The position numbers and the translations under genes are program-made. The notes under the pieces were generated by a model, which searched no databases, was not told where the DNA came from, and saw only the letters and a program-made list of their open reading frames with translations. From NCBI GenBank assembly GCA_043745485.1, contig JAYTSU010000025.1, forward strand, positions 1 to 22,850: 22,850 nt of DNA, read 5' to 3'. The stretch is from RYN-417 sp043745485 (GTDB lineage: Bacteria > Patescibacteriota > Saccharimonadia > Saccharimonadales > JACDBH01). Below, one piece after another: positions 1 to 6,592 of the stretch; positions within the stretch are counted from its first letter, which is position 1, and the number at the start of each line of letters is the position of its first letter.

Positions 1-226
1 GGCCTTCATCACCAGGCGTACCCGTAAAATACTTCTGGGCCACAATGTTAATTGCGTTCATAGACCATGCTTCTGGAAACTTCACATCGAGCTGCTCAAA
101 GACGGGCTGCTTAGTCATAGGATTAACAATTATAGAGTCCCGACCAACCCACTTAAAAGCGTCATATGCTTTTGATTTTGGCTTTGTAAAGAGGCGTCGA
201 ACCCCTAGGCCTGTTGCTTGTGCCAT
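1..226 (-). CDS. nrdJ: Class II (adenosylcobalamin-dependent) ribonucleotide reductase, N-terminal part
   Basis: Reading leftward from an ATG at 226, the frame stays open for 75 codons to the window edge, so only the N-terminus is present. It contains VRRLFTKP near residue 9, WVGRDSIIV near 26, and PVFEQLDVKFPEAWS followed by NAINIVAQKYFTG near 40-70. This is the typical opening of vitamin B12-dependent RNRs, which reduce ribonucleotides to deoxyribonucleotides without oxygen. A GAGGG Shine-Dalgarno lies about 8 nt before the ATG. The gene has its own promoter at 340-369 and lies directly downstream of nrdR on the same strand, which fits an NrdR-controlled reductase. The catalytic and specificity loops are outside the window. 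The class II assignment rests on the N-terminal pattern, so another RNR class is possible but less likely. Confidence 0.8.
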   Translation of the reverse strand, partial: MAQATGLGVRRLFTKPKSKAYDAFKWVGRDSIIVNPMTKQPVFEQLDVKFPEAWSMNAINIVAQKYFTGTPGDEG

Positions 227-281
227 AAAAACTACCCTCACTTATTTTGTTATTTTTAATGATTTTTGTCTTAGAGTCCTG

Positions 282-314
282 TAGCTATTCATTGTCTCTA
301 GGAATGAATAGCTA
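282..314 (-). other. 11-bp hairpin in the nrdJ leader
   Basis: TAGCTATTCAT (282-292) and ATGAATAGCTA (304-314) form a perfect 11-bp stem with an 11-nt loop. It lies inside the predicted nrdJ 5' leader. The T-run that would make it an intrinsic terminator is on the plus-strand side only, so on the nrdJ transcript it is a leader hairpin rather than a terminator. Function is unknown. Confidence 0.5.
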
Positions 315-339
315 TTTTTGGCTCTCCTCTAGCTTCCTA

Positions 340-369
340 ATAATACAAAAGCTAATGGGGAACCGTCAA
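340..369 (-). promoter_or_regulatory. Sigma70-type promoter of nrdJ
   Basis: The minus strand has -35 TTGACG (364-369), an 18-nt spacer and -10 TATTAT (340-345). The predicted start is near 333, giving a leader of about 105 nt before the nrdJ ATG at 226. Confidence 0.6.
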
Positions 370-397
370 CTGCTTTGCCTATGCGAAGGCAAAACCT

Positions 398-871
398 CTA
401 AGTGTTGACTGGTTCTTCACGCAGATCCCTTACTACTGAAAGCTCACGTTCAAAGCCGGCGATATCCTTGAACCGGCGGTAGACGCTCGCAAAGCGCACA
501 TAGGCTACTTCGTTGAGTCCTGCAAGTTCGTCCATAGCGTACTTGCCGATGGCTTGGGTTGCTATGTCTGTCTCACCGCAGCCATACAGTTTATCCTCTA
601 TGCGCGTAACCAGTTGCTCCAGTTGCACGCTGGTAACCGGTGTCTTTTGACAGGCACGGTACAGTCCAGCCAGCAACTTTTCGCGGTCGAACAACTCCCG
701 TGTGCCGTCGTTCTTAACAACAATTAGCTGGGGCCGTTCGATTCTTTCATAGGTAGTAAATCTATGACTACATGAGATGCATTCACGGCGACGGCGGATT
801 GCCTTGCCATCTGCCACATCGCGCGATTCGACGACTTTTGAGTCCTCAAATCCACATTGACTACACTTCAT
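398..871 (-). CDS. nrdR: Transcriptional repressor NrdR
   Basis: This 157-aa protein is full length for NrdR, the nucleotide-sensing repressor of ribonucleotide reductase genes. It opens with MKCSQCG; Cys3, Cys6, Cys31 and Cys34 form the zinc ribbon, followed by the family signature RRRRECISCSHRFTTYERIE (residues 26-45). The remainder, about 46-136, is the ATP-cone domain that binds ATP/dATP. GAGG sits a few nt before the ATG. The gene is transcribed from a strong promoter at 948-976, and an NrdR-box-like palindrome at 921-936 lies just past the predicted start, suggesting autorepression. The next gene downstream is nrdJ, its expected target. Identification is secure. Confidence 0.96.
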   Translation of the reverse strand: MKCSQCGFEDSKVVESRDVADGKAIRRRRECISCSHRFTTYERIERPQLIVVKNDGTRELFDREKLLAGLYRACQKTPVTSVQLEQLVTRIEDKLYGCGETDIATQAIGKYAMDELAGLNEVAYVRFASVYRRFKDIAGFERELSVVRDLREEPVNT

Positions 872-920
872 ATTTCCTCACTTACTATTAGTTTGAATGT
901 ACTACCCCTGGTGGCCCCTA

Positions 921-936
921 TAACCACATATGGTGT
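921..936 (-). promoter_or_regulatory. Candidate NrdR box
   Basis: The minus strand reads ACACCATATGTGGTTA, which matches the core of the published NrdR box (roughly acaCwAtATaTwGtgt) at about 12 of 16 positions. It lies about 5-20 nt downstream of the predicted nrdR transcription start. NrdR sites usually come in pairs about three helical turns apart, and I do not see a convincing second copy. Confidence 0.4.
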
Positions 937-947
937 ATGTGCTAATG

Positions 948-976
948 ATGATACCCCCACCGCTAGTGCTTTTCAA
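948..976 (-). promoter_or_regulatory. Promoter of nrdR
   Basis: -35 TTGAAA (971-976), a 17-nt spacer and -10 TATCAT (948-953) on the minus strand. Predicted start is near 941, about 70 nt before the nrdR ATG. Confidence 0.65.
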
Positions 977-1099
977 GTAAAATCTAATGTAGAATTTACA
1001 CACAGCTTAAGCACTTTAACAGAGGTAAGATGCTGTTTGTAAAAGATATTTGCAATCTTTTGTAACTTAAAAAGTCCCTTTCGGAGATTTTTCTTCGCG

Positions 1100-2410
1100 T
1101 TATTTCGCGTCTTTGTCGTCGTCTTTATGGCGCTTTAAGCGGCGGAGAAATGAAGGCTTTTCAAGTTCTTCTTCTTCTTTTCTATCCATCGTACCGAAGA
1201 AACTGGTAGACTCTTTTTCCTTTACAGGCTCCTCTTCCTTCTCGGCTTCATCGGCATCGGGCATGTGCCAAATACTAGGACCGGGCTCTTCTTTGTGAAA
1301 GTCCTTGGCGATATCTTCATTGGTTGGGCGCTCGATATCCATGTCAAGATTGGTAACGTCTTCGTCTGTAGCCTTGGCTGCATCTTCGCCTGTGGTGCTG
1401 TCATCAGAAAGGCTAGAGGCTTCCCCATTTGCTTGTTGTGAGCGGTCCTGGAAGTAGGCTGCATCAAAGCCTGTGGCTACAACGGTAATAATCATTTCGC
1501 CTTGGAGATCCGGGTTGATGGTGGCACCAAAGATGATGTTAGCATCGGGGTCAGCTGCGGCGGTAATTGCTTCTGCTGCAGTGTTGATCTCATGCATGGT
1601 CATGTCATTGCCACCGATGATGTTAAACAAAATGCCACGGGCGCCGTCGATTGAAACCTCAAGTAATGGTGACTCGATAGACTGCTGAGCAGCTTCAATA
1701 GCACGGTTCTCGCCAGAGGCGCGGCCAATACCCATGAGTGCACTGCCAGCATTGGTCATAACGGTCTTAACGTCAGCGAAGTCGAGGTTAATGAGACCAT
1801 TGACAGTAATAAGGTCGGAGATACCCTGCACACCCTGGCGCAAAACATCGTCGGCAACTTTAAAGGCTTCAAGCAGCGGCGTGTGACGGTCAATAGTCTG
1901 CAGCAAGCGGTCATTTGGGATAGTAATGAGAGTGTCGACAGATCTGCGTAGGCTCTCAATGGCAATATCAGCATTGCGGCGGCGTTTGACGCCTTCAAAG
2001 GCAAACGGCTTGGTAGCAAAGCCCACAACCAACGCACCGGTTTGTTTGGCCATGTCAGCCACCACGGGGCCTGCTCCTGAGCCTGTGCCACCACCAGCGC
2101 CCAATGTTACAAAAATCATATCAGCACCCTGGAGCGCCTTTGAAATATCCTCACGGGATTCTTCGGCGGCTTTCTTGCCTACGAGTGGCTCAGCGCCAGC
2201 GCCAAGACCACGAGTAGCGTCGTTGCCAATGTGGATTTTGGTTGGAGCCAGCGAGTGATGCAGTGCTTGTGCATCGGTGTTAATAGCAATAAAATCAACG
2301 CCACCCACGCCGGATTCCATCATCCGGTTGATAGCTGCGCCACCGGCACCACCGACGCCTACTACAAGGATTCGGGCAAATGTTTCTATATCGGGCGTTA
2401 CCTGTGGCAT
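1100..2410 (-). CDS. ftsZ: Cell division protein FtsZ
   Basis: This 436-aa tubulin-like GTPase polymerises into the division ring. The N-terminal Rossmann part has VVGVGGAGGAAINRM (16-30). The tubulin signature GAGGGTGSG is at 104-112, with Ser where many FtsZ have Thr. The T7 synergy loop has N208, D210 and D213 in NLDFADVK, the residues that drive GTP hydrolysis in the neighbouring subunit. After about residue 320 comes an acidic, Glu/Asp/Lys-rich linker, then KPSFLRRLKRHK, the conserved C-terminal peptide that binds FtsA, and a short basic/acidic tail. An AGGAG Shine-Dalgarno lies 6 nt before the ATG, and a dedicated promoter lies at 2438-2466. ftsA is just upstream on the same strand in the usual ftsA-ftsZ order. 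Confidence 0.98.
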   Translation of the reverse strand: MPQVTPDIETFARILVVGVGGAGGAAINRMMESGVGGVDFIAINTDAQALHHSLAPTKIHIGNDATRGLGAGAEPLVGKKAAEESREDISKALQGADMIFVTLGAGGGTGSGAGPVVADMAKQTGALVVGFATKPFAFEGVKRRRNADIAIESLRRSVDTLITIPNDRLLQTIDRHTPLLEAFKVADDVLRQGVQGISDLITVNGLINLDFADVKTVMTNAGSALMGIGRASGENRAIEAAQQSIESPLLEVSIDGARGILFNIIGGNDMTMHEINTAAEAITAAADPDANIIFGATINPDLQGEMIITVVATGFDAAYFQDRSQQANGEASSLSDDSTTGEDAAKATDEDVTNLDMDIERPTNEDIAKDFHKEEPGPSIWHMPDADEAEKEEEPVKEKESTSFFGTMDRKEEEELEKPSFLRRLKRHKDDDKDAK

Positions 2411-2437
2411 CGTGTACTCCTGTTACTCAATAGTGTA

Positions 2438-2466
2438 AGTATAGAGCAACAAATGGTTCCTATCAA
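2438..2466 (-). promoter_or_regulatory. Promoter of ftsZ in the ftsA-ftsZ gap
   Basis: -35 TTGATA (2461-2466), 17-nt spacer, -10 TATACT (2438-2443) on the minus strand. It gives a short leader of about 20 nt that includes the AGGAG site at 2417-2421, so ftsZ can be expressed independently of ftsA. Confidence 0.65.
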
Positions 2467-2500
2467 CCAGGCAAATCTAAAAAAGTTGTTTCAGTGCTGT

Positions 2501-3745
2501 TTAACGCTTTTTACGGAAGCGTTTGAATACATTTGTTGCGGCTGCCGTGAGATTAGTAGCCATATCCGTCCCTGTTGCATGTGAGTCAGAACTTTGTCCA
2601 AGCAACATGTCCAGCCACATAAGTCCTATAGCCGTCACATATGGTTCATCTTCAATAGCGTCCACAAGTCCCCCCAGTGGCAGCAATACGCCGAGTCTAG
2701 CAGGCAATTGGAGTGTCTCACGAGTAAATTCGGCTAGCCCTGGCAGCTTTGCACTGCCACCGACAATAACAACGCCACCCGGTAGCTTACGTGACTTCTG
2801 AATCTTCTTCAGTTCTTTGTCGACATACTCTAGTAGTTCTTCTATGCGAGCTTCTAAGATCATATGAATGTCGCTTTGGTTAAAGATATGCTCAGTTCCG
2901 TCGTGTTTTACTTTTACCTGGCGATTGATCTTGGCCGAGGTCTTGACAGAGCCAAATTGCAGCTTAGCAGCTTCGGCAATATCGAGGTCGGTACGGAGTC
3001 CAATGGCTAGGTCGTTGGTTAGGTGCGTTCCACCAATAGGTAGAACAGCCACATGCTGGACTTCCCCATCTTCAAACACTACCAAGCTGGTCGTACCAGC
3101 ACCAATATCAATCAGTACCGTGCCGGATTCTTTTTGTTGACGGCTCAGCACGGCTTCAGCTGCAGCAAGGCTTGATACAGTGTAATGCGTTGCGTGAATG
3201 CCAGCTTTATCTAGCGCTGTTGTCAGGCTTTTAAGGCTGGGTGTGGCGGCAGTGATAATGTGCGTGTCGACTTCAAGCCGTACGCCGTTCATCCCAACGG
3301 GGTCTTTGATATTATCTTGGCCATCAAGCCGATAGTTCTTAGCAAACACTTGGATGATGTCGCGGTTTGGCGGCAGCTGAATGATGGTAGCGGCTTCTTC
3401 GACACGCATTCTGTCATCAATTGTAATCTCACGATTAGCAGCAGGGATAGCAATAACACCGCGTGAATTTACACCGGCCACGTGTGCCCCGCCGATGTTA
3501 ACAGTCGCACTTTGGATACGCATGCCGCTCAAACGTTCGGCTTCGTTCATAGCAGCCGCTACTGCCTGCGCAACATCATCAATGTGCGAAACCACACCTT
3601 TGCGCATACCCCTATTAATGGCTGAGCCGTAGCCAATTAAAGATGGCGCCGTAGCCTCGGGGCTATCAAACATTCCAATTACGCACCGTACGGTACTGGT
3701 GCCTATGTCTATACCGACGAAGTGCGGGAATTCGGGAGATCGCAT
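2501..3745 (-). CDS. ftsA: Cell division protein FtsA
   Basis: This actin-fold protein tethers FtsZ to the membrane. Starting at ATG 3745 it is 414 aa. Near the start, VGIDIGTSTVRCVIG is the phosphate-1 motif; around the middle, TVLIDIGAGTTSLVVF is phosphate-2; VVIVGGSAKLPGL is the adenosine motif. The 1C subdomain lies between the first two. The C-terminus ends in NVFKRFRKKR, the basic amphipathic helix used as membrane target. The frame is open 16 codons further up to ATG 3793, but the nearer start puts the nucleotide motif at the usual distance from the N-terminus and sits 9 nt after a TATACT box (3755-3760). That promoter lies inside the longer frame, so the shorter, probably leaderless start is preferred. 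Confidence 0.96.
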   Translation of the reverse strand: MRSPEFPHFVGIDIGTSTVRCVIGMFDSPEATAPSLIGYGSAINRGMRKGVVSHIDDVAQAVAAAMNEAERLSGMRIQSATVNIGGAHVAGVNSRGVIAIPAANREITIDDRMRVEEAATIIQLPPNRDIIQVFAKNYRLDGQDNIKDPVGMNGVRLEVDTHIITAATPSLKSLTTALDKAGIHATHYTVSSLAAAEAVLSRQQKESGTVLIDIGAGTTSLVVFEDGEVQHVAVLPIGGTHLTNDLAIGLRTDLDIAEAAKLQFGSVKTSAKINRQVKVKHDGTEHIFNQSDIHMILEARIEELLEYVDKELKKIQKSRKLPGGVVIVGGSAKLPGLAEFTRETLQLPARLGVLLPLGGLVDAIEDEPYVTAIGLMWLDMLLGQSSDSHATGTDMATNLTAAATNVFKRFRKKR

Positions 3746-3754
3746 ATACGTGCC

Positions 3755-3784
3755 AGTATAACTCTTATGGTCCCTTTTTTTCAA
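3755..3784 (-). promoter_or_regulatory. Promoter of ftsA, leaderless type
   Basis: -35 TTGAAA (3779-3784), 18-nt spacer, -10 TATACT (3755-3760) on the minus strand. The predicted start is within about 3 nt of the ATG at 3745. Confidence 0.55.
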
Positions 3785-3813
3785 ATTCATCATCTTTTTA
3801 CTAATAAATAAAA

Positions 3814-3964
3814 GGCGGCTATGGCTCAGCTATGCACCAGGAACCGTTCACGCGCGGTGAAATTACTGCAGAGCCTCTATACATTTAGCCTGGTCTCTGC
3901 AGATAATTTCCCGGTTTCACTTAGAGTGTTTTAGTTCCCGCTGCATAGCTGAGCCATAGCCGCC
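3814..3964 (-). ncRNA. Rod-shaped structured RNA candidate (6S-like architecture)
   Basis: The ends of this ~151-nt stretch are perfect 23-bp inverted repeats (3814-3836 and 3942-3964). Inside, 3859-3873 pairs with 3895-3910 (CTGCAGAG/CTCTGCAG extended by GAAATTA/TAATTTC with one bulge). GGAAC/GTTCC extends the closing stem, leaving an unpaired central region of about 20 and 9 nt and an apical loop. On the minus strand the closing stem is followed by TTTTATTTATT, a terminator-like tail; the plus strand has no such tail. Closing stem, central bubble and apical stem in about 150 nt resemble the layout of 6S RNA, which binds RNA polymerase. 6S has little sequence signature, so identity is only a suggestion. 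It lies between map and ftsA, and no convincing promoter is seen immediately upstream. A palindromic DNA element is the alternative. Confidence 0.45.
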
Positions 3965-4025
3965 CAACGCGAGACTAAATCTCTACGTGACACGATGGTG
4001 TGATTTTGTTGAGGCTGGCGGACGA

Positions 4026-4065
4026 GGGCTTTGGTATGGCATGCTAGGAGCCCATACCATAGCCC
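4026..4065 (-). repeat. 14-bp inverted repeat just after map
   Basis: 4026-4039 and 4052-4065 pair over 14 positions with one T/T mismatch and a 12-nt loop, starting 3 nt past the map stop codon. There is no T-tract on either side, so it is not a textbook intrinsic terminator. It could stabilise the 3' end of the yqeY-adk-map transcript or separate it from the structured element downstream. Confidence 0.55.
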
Positions 4066-4067
4066 AA

Positions 4068-4820
4068 TTAAACTTGGGTTAAAATTTCGTAGCCTTTTTC
4101 AGTTATTAAGATGGTGTGTTCAAAATGTGCCGCTAAACTATGGTCACGGGTGCGAATTGTCCAGCCATCATCGTCTTGACTTACGTGATAATCACCCAAC
4201 GTTGCCATAGGTTCAATCGCAATTGTCATGCCCGCTTTTAACACATCGCCAGTCCCAGCGTGCCCATAATTTGGGATGTTTGGATCCTCGTGTATATGAT
4301 GCCCAACGCCGTGTCCCACTAAGTCACGGACAATGCCGTACCCGCCCGCATCCAAGACTTTTTGAACAGCAGACGCAATGTCGCCAACGCGCACGCCGGC
4401 CTTAAGCACATCAATACCACTCATTAAGGCTCGCTCGGTTTGGTTCAATAGTTTTTGGGCTTTTGGATCGGCCTCACCAACTATAAAACTTAGCGCTGCA
4501 TCCGTAACCATGCTCTTGTATGTAACACCAAAATCAATACTCACTATGTCGCCGTCTTCCAGGATTTTGAGTTTACTGGGGATGCCATGGACCACTTCAT
4601 CATTCACAGAAACGCACAAAACATCAGGGAATCCTTGGTAGCCTAAAAATGATGGTGCACCGCCTAAGGTCTTCAGCTCAGCTGCTGCGCGGTCAGCCAA
4701 GTCCTGGGTGCTCATGCCTTTTACGGCGCGGTTTTTAACATACTGAAGCACTTTTGCCAGCATTTTGCCCGCTATGCGCATGCTTTCGATTTCTTCTGCT
4801 GTTTTAACCTTCGTATACAT
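4068..4820 (-). CDS. map: Methionine aminopeptidase, type I
   Basis: This 250-aa cytosolic metalloprotease removes the initiator methionine from nascent proteins after deformylation. All expected residues are visible: His78 (substrate), Asp96, Asp107, His170, Glu203 and Glu234 (two-metal centre), in VVHG, SIDFG, VTDA, LVGHGVGHHIHE, IEPM and HFEHT. It lacks the N-terminal zinc-finger extension, as bacterial type Ia enzymes do. The ATG lies two bases after the adk stop (TAA TA ATG), so translation is probably coupled to adk, and I see no separate promoter. Deformylase and formyltransferase, acting in the same N-terminal pathway, are encoded 5 kb away. Confidence 0.97.
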   Translation of the reverse strand: MYTKVKTAEEIESMRIAGKMLAKVLQYVKNRAVKGMSTQDLADRAAAELKTLGGAPSFLGYQGFPDVLCVSVNDEVVHGIPSKLKILEDGDIVSIDFGVTYKSMVTDAALSFIVGEADPKAQKLLNQTERALMSGIDVLKAGVRVGDIASAVQKVLDAGGYGIVRDLVGHGVGHHIHEDPNIPNYGHAGTGDVLKAGMTIAIEPMATLGDYHVSQDDDGWTIRTRDHSLAAHFEHTILITEKGYEILTQV

Positions 4821-4822
4821 TA

Positions 4823-5359
4823 TTATTTTTCGCCTAAAGCTGTACGGATGCCTGCCTGTACATCTGTGGCTGGTTGATCGGCGTCAATGTCATGGACAGG
4901 AATTTTGGCAGCTTTAAAATGCTCCAAAATAGGCTTTATTTGAGCTTCATATTCTTCAAAGCGTTCGCGGATAGCAGCTTCGGTATCGTCTTGGCGGCCA
5001 CGTCCAAGCAAGCGCTTGAGTACCGTATCTTCGTCGGCCGTAAGGTGCACAACACCAGTAATGTGCAGTTGCCCATGTTTAACTTGATTCAAAAGCCAGT
5101 CAGCCTGGGCTGTCGTGCGCGGAAAACCATCAAGAATAAACTCTTCATGGCTGTTAATCATCGTAAATATCTTTTGAACGAGTGTAATAATTTCTTTATC
5201 TTCCAGCAGCTTGCCGCTTATCATGTCCCTGCGTCTATCACCGGCAATCAACATGCGTAAAAACTCACCAGTCGAGAGCCATGGAAGCGCCAAATGATCA
5301 GCCAAAATTTTGCCCTGGACACTTTTACCGCTGCCCGCAACTCCCATAAAAACTATCAT
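4823..5359 (-). CDS. adk: Adenylate kinase, short form
   Basis: This 178-aa enzyme interconverts 2 ADP with ATP + AMP. The P-loop GVAGSGKS is at residues 6-13, the NMP-binding part contains STGEFLR near 30, and the family signature DGFPRT is near 98-103. RLLGRGRQDDTEAAIRERF shows the two-Arg region with a very short lid, so this is a lidless variant without the zinc-type LID insertion. The start overlaps the end of yqeY by 4 nt (ATGA), and map follows after 2 nt, making a three-gene operon. The adk-map pairing is common in bacteria, although there it is usually linked to secY, which is absent here. Another NMP kinase is possible but less likely given the DGFPRT motif and context. Confidence 0.88.
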   Translation of the reverse strand: MIVFMGVAGSGKSVQGKILADHLALPWLSTGEFLRMLIAGDRRRDMISGKLLEDKEIITLVQKIFTMINSHEEFILDGFPRTTAQADWLLNQVKHGQLHITGVVHLTADEDTVLKRLLGRGRQDDTEAAIRERFEEYEAQIKPILEHFKAAKIPVHDIDADQPATDVQAGIRTALGEK

Positions 5360-5811
5360 GCGCTTAAACGCTCCTTAACCATCAATGCAATGCGCCCACC
5401 GTCGGCTTTTGCGCCCGCTCGCTGTTTGACTAGTCCAATAACTTTGCCCATGTCCTGCATGGTTGCCGCACCTGTTTCCGTGACCGCAGCTTCAACCAAG
5501 TTCTTCAGAGCTTCGTCATCCATTTGCTGTGGTAAATATTTTTCGATCACTTGTTTTTCTAAGTTTTCGGCCGCAGCTTTTTCAGGGCTGTTGCCCTGTA
5601 TGTACATATCAGCACTTTCCTGACGCTTCTTAGCTTCTTTGCCTAATATCCCTGTTACAACTTCGTCACTTAGCCCTGTATCGCGCTTATTCTCAGCAAC
5701 TTCCACGTTCAAAATTGCACTTTTAAGCCCACGCAGTGTGGTGGTTAGAACTTTATCGCCTGCTAGCATGGCGGTTTTTAAATCTGCTTCTATCTGTTCT
5801 TTTATTGTCAT
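5356..5811 (-). CDS. yqeY: GatB/YqeY domain protein
   Basis: This 151-aa helical protein has the YqeY layout: MTIKEQIEADLKTAMLAGDK at the start, then LRGLKSAILNVEVA, a central KEAKKRQESADMY segment and a C-terminal domain (MGKVIGLVKQRAGAKADGGRIA) related to the tail of the amidotransferase subunit GatB. The family is thought to interact with tRNA or the amidation system, but its exact role is not established. The frame runs 6 codons further upstream; ATG 5811 is chosen because MTIKEQI is the conserved N-terminus and because TACACT (5820-5825) lies 8 nt before it, suggesting a leaderless message for the whole yqeY-adk-map operon. Confidence 0.9.
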   Translation of the reverse strand: MTIKEQIEADLKTAMLAGDKVLTTTLRGLKSAILNVEVAENKRDTGLSDEVVTGILGKEAKKRQESADMYIQGNSPEKAAAENLEKQVIEKYLPQQMDDEALKNLVEAAVTETGAATMQDMGKVIGLVKQRAGAKADGGRIALMVKERLSA

Positions 5812-5868
5812 ACGACTAAAGTGTACCAAAGAAGTTAATAATTACCGAAATTTATTTTGCCCTGGCAT

Positions 5869-5897
5869 AAAAAGAGGCCCGTCATAGGCCCCTTTTT
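5869..5897 (-). terminator. Intrinsic terminator between rpsU and yqeY
   Basis: AAAAAGAGGCCC (5869-5880) and GGCCCCTTTTT (5887-5897) form a GC-rich stem with a 6-nt loop flanked by A and T runs. It ends the rpsU transcript on the minus strand and could act in both directions. Confidence 0.8.
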
Positions 5898-5899
5898 AC

Positions 5900-5923
5900 A
5901 AATAATCCTTTTACGGATTATTT
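5900..5923 (-). terminator. A/T-rich hairpin at the rpsU stop codon
   Basis: AAATAATCC (5900-5908) pairs with GGATTATTT (5915-5923) over 9 bp with a 6-nt loop. It overlaps the rpsU stop codon (5918-5920) and stands just before the stronger terminator at 5869-5897, giving two hairpins in tandem. Its best T-run is on the plus strand. Confidence 0.5.
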
Positions 5924-6133
5924 TTTGCCCATTTTAAGGTTTTTAACCTTAATAGCCTTGCGTTCGCGGCGAATAATAGCCTTGATACGGCGTTCGCGCT
6001 TGCTCAAAGGCTTTTCAAAATACTGCTGGTTCTTGACGGTCATGATGACGCCAGCGCTTTGTACCTTACGGCCAAAACGGCGAAGTAGGTTTTCGATTGG
6101 TTCTTTGCTGTCTTTACGTGTAACTGAAATCAT
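5918..6133 (-). CDS. rpsU: Small ribosomal subunit protein bS21
   Basis: This 71-aa, strongly basic protein has the bS21 pattern: ISVTRKDSKEPIENLLRRFGR at the N-terminus, FEKPLSKRERRIKAI in the middle and an Arg/Lys-rich C-terminal helix ending NLKMGKK. bS21 sits on the 30S platform close to the anti-Shine-Dalgarno end of 16S rRNA and helps initiation. The gene stands alone with its own promoter (6141-6169), whose -10 box is only 7 nt before the ATG, so its message is probably leaderless. It is followed by tandem hairpins at 5869-5923. Confidence 0.95.
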   Translation of the reverse strand: MISVTRKDSKEPIENLLRRFGRKVQSAGVIMTVKNQQYFEKPLSKRERRIKAIIRRERKAIKVKNLKMGKK

Positions 6134-6140
6134 AAATTCT

Positions 6141-6169
6141 ATTCTACCTTAACAGGGATGATTTGGCAA
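6141..6169 (-). promoter_or_regulatory. Promoter of rpsU, leaderless type
   Basis: -35 TTGCCA (6164-6169), 17-nt spacer, -10 TAGAAT (6141-6146) on the minus strand. Seven nt separate the -10 from the ATG at 6133. Confidence 0.65.
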
Positions 6170-6177
6170 CCCCTGCG

Positions 6178-6465
6178 TTATAATTGGTTTTTCTTCTGAG
6201 TGGTCCGCTGGCTTTTTAATACGATACTTTGAAGTTCTTTGAAAATTGGGAAGTGCTTATTTGTGTGATAAATTTTCGTATTAGCTTGCTTTTCGCTAAT
6301 CAAAAAACCAACTTTTTCAAGGCGTTTGAGTTCGCGCTGGATGTTGCCTGCATCTTCTTTGATGAGCTTGGCAAGACCGCGAACGTGCGTCTTGAAGTCT
6401 GGATATTTTGCATAGATAACTATGATCTTACGTCGAACCCGTGATGTAATAAAAACGTCTAACAT
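6178..6465 (-). CDS. Small winged-helix transcriptional regulator (ArsR/MarR-like fold)
   Basis: This 95-aa protein begins MLDVFITSRVRRKIIVIYAKYP and has a winged helix-turn-helix layout: a first helix, then HVRGLAKLIKEDAGNIQRELKRLEKVGFL (about residues 27-55), where a helix-turn-helix is followed by the recognition helix (NIQRELKRLEKVG), and a wing (ISEKQANTKIYHTN, 56-69). The C-terminus is a helix and Lys/Gln-rich tail. It lacks metal-binding cysteines. It has a strong promoter of its own at 6502-6530 and an AGAGG Shine-Dalgarno, and stands divergent from priA across an intergenic region with a long inverted repeat, a possible operator. Target and ligand are unknown. Confidence 0.75.
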   Translation of the reverse strand: MLDVFITSRVRRKIIVIYAKYPDFKTHVRGLAKLIKEDAGNIQRELKRLEKVGFLISEKQANTKIYHTNKHFPIFKELQSIVLKSQRTTQKKNQL

Positions 6466-6501
6466 AGTTACTCACCTCTTATTGTTTTCCTGACAACACC
6501 C

Positions 6502-6530
6502 AGTATAACGCCGACTGCTTGGGTATGCAA
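6502..6530 (-). promoter_or_regulatory. Promoter of the winged-helix regulator gene
   Basis: -35 TTGCAT (6525-6530), 17-nt spacer, -10 TATACT (6502-6507) on the minus strand. It gives a leader of about 30 nt with AGAGG before the ATG at 6465. Confidence 0.7.
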
Positions 6531-6592
6531 TATAAACCACAACATTCGTGCATGCAAGCATGAGGGAAATACATTTTTAGGTTAGGGTCCGT

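Noticed and set aside
282..314. Hairpin as an nrdR terminator
   Set aside because: Its T-run is on the plus strand; nrdR and nrdJ are transcribed on the minus strand, and the hairpin lies downstream of the nrdJ promoter.
227..345. Cobalamin riboswitch in the nrdJ leader
   Set aside because: The leader is only about 105 nt and shows no B12-box-like conserved sequence.
1069..1092. Intrinsic terminator just after ftsZ
   Set aside because: A- and T-runs flank a possible loop, but the GC part pairs over only about three bases with mismatches, so it is too weak to call.
1926..2584. Long plus-strand frames opposite ftsZ and ftsA
   Set aside because: They are shadows of conserved coding sequence with no promoter, Shine-Dalgarno or family match.
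3814..3964. Miniature transposable element with terminal inverted repeats
   Set aside because: No target-site duplication is visible, and the T-tract on one strand and nested internal stems fit an RNA better. It is not fully excluded.
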